From Geodermatophilus sp. DSM 44513 (GTDB lineage: Bacteria > Actinomycetota > Actinomycetes > Mycobacteriales > Geodermatophilaceae), in the NCBI RefSeq assembly GCF_032460525.1, contig NZ_CP135963.1, positions 4,526,001 to 4,590,000 of the forward strand: a DNA stretch of 64,000 nucleotides. Direction: 5' to 3'. Position numbers and translations under genes: made by a program. Below the pieces are notes generated by a model. It worked only from the letters and a program-made list of their open reading frames with translations. It was not told the origin of the DNA and ran no database searches. Below are positions 60,623 through 64,000 of the stretch, one piece after another (position 1 is the stretch's first letter; each line of letters starts with the position of its first letter).

Positions 60623-61237
60623 ATGCCGGCCCAAGTTAGCGGACCGCGGTCCGCTTCGTCAAGGGAGCTGCTGCCCGAGCCCCCGCGGGAGCGGGCGGAC
60701 GCGGCGCGCAACCGCCGGCGGGTGCTGGACGCGGCCGAGCGGCTGTTCCGCGAGCACGGGGTGGACGCGGTGTCCATGGACGCCATCGCCCGCGCGGCCG
60801 GCGTCGGCAAGGGCACGGTGTTCCGACGGTTCGGTGACCGGTCGGGCCTGGCCGCGGCGCTGCTGGACGAGCGGGAGCGGGCGCTGCAGGAGCTGATGCT
60901 CAGCGGCCCCCCACCGCTGGGCCCGGGGGCTCCGGCGGCCGAGCGCGCCGAGGCCTTCGTGCGCGCCTACCTGGCCCACCTGCGCCGGGCGTTGCCGGTG
61001 GTGCGGCTGTCGGAGACGGCCTCGCCCGGGGCCCGCTACCGCATCGGCAGCTACCGGCTGTGGCGGGCCCACCTGGCCGCGCTGGCCGGGGGCGCGCCGG
61101 ACGCCCGCTACCGGGCCGAGGCCGTGCTGGCGCTGCTGGCCGCCGACCTGGTGACCGCCCAGCTCGCCGAGGGCGCCACCTGGGCGGACCTGGAGGAGGC
61201 GGCGGTGGCCGCGACCGGCCGGCTGCTGGCCTGCTGA
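60623..61237 (+). CDS. TetR-family regulator
   Basis: A 204-aa TetR regulator. DNA-binding domain at about 22-75 (RNRRRVLDAAERLFREHGVD, AIARAAGVGKGTVFRRFGDR) and a variable ligand domain. TAAAGT lies 7 nt before ATG 60623, so the gene is probably leaderless, and operators at 60605 and 60638 allow autorepression. It is divergent from the rhodanese gene, its most likely target. Confidence 0.9.
   Translation: MPAQVSGPRSASSRELLPEPPRERADAARNRRRVLDAAERLFREHGVDAVSMDAIARAAGVGKGTVFRRFGDRSGLAAALLDERERALQELMLSGPPPLGPGAPAAERAEAFVRAYLAHLRRALPVVRLSETASPGARYRIGSYRLWRAHLAALAGGAPDARYRAEAVLALLAADLVTAQLAEGATWADLEEAAVAATGRLLAC
60638..60655. promoter_or_regulatory. TetR operator candidate, site 2
   Basis: AGCGGACCGCGGTCCGCT is a perfect 18-bp palindrome within the first codons of the TetR gene and upstream of the rhodanese promoter. 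With site 1 it gives two dimer-binding sites in 51 bp. Confidence 0.65.
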
Positions 61238-61249
61238 GCCCGGCAGTGG

Positions 61250-61290
61250 CCGGCCGGGCCCGGGGACGCGCGGGTCCCGGGCCCGGCCGG
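61250..61290. terminator. Bidirectional terminator hairpin
   Basis: CCGGCCGGGCCCGGGGAC and GTCCCGGGCCCGGCCGG form a near-perfect stem between the convergent TetR and lipase-like genes. Confidence 0.8.
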
Positions 61291-61298
61291 CGCCGCCG

Positions 61299-63209
61299 TC
61301 AGGGCCGCGTCGCGGGGGAGGGGTAGTTCAGCGGCAGCAGCAGCGCCGGGTCGCTGATCGGCACCTCCCACACCGGCAGCGGGCCGTCCGGGTCCACGAC
61401 CTCCCCGTCGCCGAGGAACTCGGCCACCTGCTGCTGGGCCTGCTGCGTCCCGGGGGAGAACCGGGGGTCGAGCAGGAAGCCGTGCGGGTTGAGGCCCGCC
61501 TGCGGCGTGCGGTCGTTGCGGTAGAGGCTCGTGCGCGACCACAGGTCCCCGGCGTCGACGACCGTGTAGGACGTCGGGTTGGGCACCGTCTGGTCCCCGA
61601 ACGCCACCTGGAACACCACCCGCTCCGGCTCGATGAGCGGGGCGAAGGTCTCCGGGCTGCCGGCGCGGGACAGCCAGGTGGCCCGCGACAGGTACTCCTG
61701 GATCTCCACCGCGCCCGGCACGGTGACCGTCACCGGGCCCTCCCCGCGCAGCGGCATCTGCTCCTGGAACCGGTTGCGGGTCGGGTCGTCGCTGTTGAGC
61801 AGCCCGGCGGCCGCCAGGGCGGCCTCCGTCCCCGGCCGGAAGGCCGGCGACAGCCGAGCGATCTCGCTGATGGGGCCGCCGGGCACGTTGAGCACCGAGC
61901 GGGCGACGGTGGGGTCGGCGCCGGTGAGCATGGTGCCGTAGATGCCGCCGAAGCTCTGCCCGAAGTAGGTGACGTCCTCGCCGGACAGGTCGGCCGACCC
62001 GTCGGCGTCGACGTCGGTGCCGCCGACCGCACGCACCAGCGTCATGACGTCCGCGGCGGTCTGCCGCAGCGCGTCGCGGGACGTGGCCGGGGCGGCGTCG
62101 CCGGTCGCCGAGGAGCCCTCGGTGGTGCCGATGGTGCCGTCGCCGTTCTGCTCGACCCCGCGGCCGTAGGTGGGCAGTTCCGCGCTGCCAGCGGTGCTGG
62201 TGACCAGCCACCGGCTGTCCGGGCCCGTGCCGTGCCCGACGACGTTGGTGGCGACGGTGGCGATCCCGCTGAGGGCGTTGGTGGCCGCCGCGAGCAGGAC
62301 GTCGGCGGTGGAGCGGGTGAAGCCGTGCCCGTAGACGGCGACCGGCCAGCCACCGTCCGGCGCCGGGCCGGGCGGGAGGACGGCGAGGAACGGCAGCTGC
62401 TCGGCGCCGACGGGCTTCGGGCCGGCGTCCCCGGTGGGGGTCTGCTCGATCGTGACGTCCTCGCCCAACCAGGACGGTGCCGCGAAGGAGCCGAAGGCCA
62501 GCCGGCTGGTCGGTGGCAGCTGGACCAGCGGCTGCGGAGCCGGTGCCGGGTCGGTCACGCCCTCGTCCCGGGCCCAGCTGAGGACCGTGCCGCCCACCGG
62601 GAACACGCCCTCGACCCGCAGGCCGCCGTCGACGATCCCGGCGACCGTGGCGGCCTCGCCGCTGTCGATCTGCCGGCGCAGGTCGAGCAGGCCGTCGGTG
62701 GCACTCATCGTCGTGAACGTCTCCTGGGCGCCCCTGCCCTTGCGGCCGGCGTCCACGGAGATCCGGTAGGTCGTGCCCGGCGCCAGCTGCTCGGCGGGGT
62801 GCGCGTAGAGGGTCTTCGTGGCCGGGTCCCAGACGACCCGGTCGACACCGGTGTGCCACCCGCCGTCGACCGCCTCGACCCGGACGCGCTGCGCGGCCGC
62901 GGCCGGGTCCACCGCCCGGTCGAAGCGGATGGCGATCCGCGGGTCGAGGTCGAAGCCGTCGAGCTCGTTGAGCTCGCGCACCAGGCCGCAGCGCACCGGC
63001 TGCCCGCAGTCGCCGGTGGGCAGCGCGACCCGGCGCCCGGTCAGCTGGGCCGGGTCGCGGACGGTCAGGTCGTTCGACGGGAACACCGAGACCGGCTGGG
63101 CGTTCGGTGACCCGGCTGCTGCCGGGGTCGCGGTGATGGTGAGGGTGGCCGTCATGGCCAGGACGCCGAGGACCGACGAGGTCGCCCGAGGCCAGCATCG
63201 TCGCTGCAC
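61299..63209 (-). CDS. Secreted lipase-like alpha/beta hydrolase with Ig-like N-terminus
   Basis: A 636-aa exported protein. A signal peptide is visible (SSVLGVLAMTATLTITATPAAAG; cleavage near 33). About 35-190 resemble the SbsA/Ig-like N-terminal region of VolA-type lipases, and 220-560 an alpha/beta hydrolase with YFGQSFGGIYG as nucleophile elbow. Two acidic loops read DVDADGSADLSGED and NGDGTIG and could bind calcium. GTG 63209 has GGAG 6 nt upstream; a TTG at 63221 is an alternative start. Likely acts on lipids outside the cell. Confidence 0.83.
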   Translation of the reverse strand: MQRRCWPRATSSVLGVLAMTATLTITATPAAAGSPNAQPVSVFPSNDLTVRDPAQLTGRRVALPTGDCGQPVRCGLVRELNELDGFDLDPRIAIRFDRAVDPAAAAQRVRVEAVDGGWHTGVDRVVWDPATKTLYAHPAEQLAPGTTYRISVDAGRKGRGAQETFTTMSATDGLLDLRRQIDSGEAATVAGIVDGGLRVEGVFPVGGTVLSWARDEGVTDPAPAPQPLVQLPPTSRLAFGSFAAPSWLGEDVTIEQTPTGDAGPKPVGAEQLPFLAVLPPGPAPDGGWPVAVYGHGFTRSTADVLLAAATNALSGIATVATNVVGHGTGPDSRWLVTSTAGSAELPTYGRGVEQNGDGTIGTTEGSSATGDAAPATSRDALRQTAADVMTLVRAVGGTDVDADGSADLSGEDVTYFGQSFGGIYGTMLTGADPTVARSVLNVPGGPISEIARLSPAFRPGTEAALAAAGLLNSDDPTRNRFQEQMPLRGEGPVTVTVPGAVEIQEYLSRATWLSRAGSPETFAPLIEPERVVFQVAFGDQTVPNPTSYTVVDAGDLWSRTSLYRNDRTPQAGLNPHGFLLDPRFSPGTQQAQQQVAEFLGDGEVVDPDGPLPVWEVPISDPALLLPLNYPSPATRP

Positions 63210-63297
63210 AGGGATCTCCAAGCTGTGGGGACTCCCTTCCTAGCTCACCGTGATTGGGGTCACCACCGCGGGTGGCTGCCGGCGGACGGCGCCGGTG

Positions 63298-63744
63298 TCA
63301 CCGCGCCGGCACGGACCCCGGTCGCGGCACGTCCGGCGCCGCGCCGTCCGGGGCGCTGTCGTAGCGCTCGCGGGCCGCGGCCATGGCGTCGACGTGCTGC
63401 TCCGACCAGGTCTTCAGGGCCTGCAGCACCGGCAGCAGGCTGCCGCCGAGGTCGGTGAGCCGGTAGTCGACGCGCACCGGCACCTCGGCGGTCACCGTGC
63501 GCTGCACCAGCCCCTCCCGCTCGAGGCTGCGCAGGGTCTGAGTGAGCATCTTCTGGCTCACCCCGGCGATCTCGCGGCGCAGCTCGCTGTAGCGCTTCGG
63601 CCGCTCACCGAGGGCCGAGACGACCAGGCCGACCCACTTGTCGCTGAGCACCGACAGCACGTGGCGGGCCGGGCAGGACGCGAGGAACGCGTCGTAGGCC
63701 TCCTTCGCCTCGGCGCGGTGCTGGGCGGCGGTGCGGGTGGTCAT
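63298..63744 (-). CDS. HxlR-family winged-helix regulator
   Basis: A 148-aa regulator with the HxlR core [21 protein letters not shown] (cysteine retained), [20 protein letters not shown] and [24 protein letters not shown] 63744 has GGAGGAG 3-4 nt upstream. It is divergent from an MDR quinone oxidoreductase, the same arrangement as the HxlR/NmrA-like pair at 36 kb and as QorR-QorA. A weak palindrome (GCAC-N6-GTGC, 63766-63779) lies between them. Confidence 0.88.
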   Translation of the reverse strand: MTTRTAAQHRAEAKEAYDAFLASCPARHVLSVLSDKWVGLVVSALGERPKRYSELRREIAGVSQKMLTQTLRSLEREGLVQRTVTAEVPVRVDYRLTDLGGSLLPVLQALKTWSEQHVDAMAAARERYDSAPDGAAPDVPRPGSVPAR

Positions 63745-63866
63745 GGTCTCCTCCGCGGTACCAACGCACTTTCAGGTGCCTGCTCTCCGACAGGAAGCAG
63801 TATGCCCGCCGGGCTGCTCCCCCGGGCGACGGCGGGAGGGGCCTGCCGCCGACCGGGGAGGTGGCC

Positions 63867-64000
63867 ATGCGTGCCGTGGTGGTGGAGGAGTACGGCGACC
63901 CGGAGGTGCTCCGGGTGGGAGAGGTGCCCGAGCCGACGCCGTCGGCGGGCCAGGTGCGGGTCCGGGTCCGGGCCGCGGCGGTGAACCCGGTGGACCTGGC
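63867..64000 (+). CDS. MDR quinone oxidoreductase, partial at window end
   Basis: The first 44 codons of an NADPH:quinone-reductase-like MDR protein: [20 protein letters not shown] then [18 protein letters not shown], with the NPVD segment typical of QOR. GGGGAGG lies 5 nt before ATG 63867. The rest is outside the window. It is probably controlled by the divergent HxlR gene. Confidence 0.85.
   Translation, partial: MRAVVVEEYGDPEVLRVGEVPEPTPSAGQVRVRVRAAAVNPVDL

Noticed and set aside
63766-63779. Operator palindrome between HxlR and the quinone oxidoreductase
   Set aside because: Arms of only 4 bp around a 6-nt spacer; too weak to call as a separate site.

Overview
The window is about 75% G+C, with many GTG starts, 4-nt start/stop overlaps and leaderless-looking promoters. 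Gene content includes thiamine salvage, N-acetylglutaminylglutamine-amide (NAGGN) synthesis, DUF222-HNH proteins with a mycobacterial-type SOS box, a LOV-SpoIIE phosphatase and a BluB-CobT fusion. This points to a high-GC actinobacterium; I infer a Geodermatophilaceae-like organism (Blastococcus/Modestobacter/Geodermatophilus type) but cannot prove the family. There is no tRNA, rRNA, CRISPR array, prophage or intact insertion sequence, so this looks like chromosomal backbone. Three perfect and two near-perfect copies of a 14-bp parS-like palindrome suggest an origin-proximal location.

Layout. 1-2.0 kb: trehalose synthesis (otsA-otsB, left end cut). 2.0-10.5 kb: three c-di-GMP turnover proteins around a CrcB pair and a TerC-family transporter with a yybP-ykoY (Mn2+) riboswitch. 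10.5-14.0 kb: NAGGN osmolyte operon. 14.3-21.0 kb: quinone-reductase-like MDR, a mazF remnant, small membrane proteins, a Gly-Asp-Phe repeat protein, the LOV-SpoIIE sensor phosphatase, an HMG-CoA-lyase-like gene and a flavin reductase. 21.1-23.1 kb: PAS-GGDEF and an M20 peptidase. 23.3-29.9 kb: glycerol regulon (glpD, IclR regulator, two glpK genes, one aquaglyceroporin) with two matching palindromic operators. 29.9-33.4 kb: secreted alpha/beta hydrolase, phosphoglucomutase, a 38-aa membrane protein. 33.6-42.2 kb: DUF222-HNH gene, decayed gene, NmrA-like/HxlR divergent pair, an AraC-VOC remnant-MmcQ-BluB/CobT chain, and two secreted phosphoesterase-type enzymes. 42.2-48.4 kb: alpha/beta hydrolase, SNF2-type helicase, and two divergent TPP riboswitches, one for thiM-thiE-thiD and the other for a zinc alcohol dehydrogenase. 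48.5-53.4 kb: flotillin-NfeD, dinB and a second DUF222-HNH gene with a perfect SOS box. 53.5-64 kb: PIN-domain remnant, two methyltransferases, a CoA-transferase-like protein, PucR regulator with a reductase-desaturase operon, rhodanese/TetR pair, secreted lipase-like protein, HxlR regulator and the start of a quinone oxidoreductase.

The most interesting signals are regulatory. They are the TPP riboswitch in front of an alcohol dehydrogenase, a three-copy 65-75-bp hairpin element found only at gene 3' ends, the shared glycerol operator, the SOS box on an HNH gene, the parS-like sites, and a recurrent TANNNT-7/8 nt-start codon architecture.
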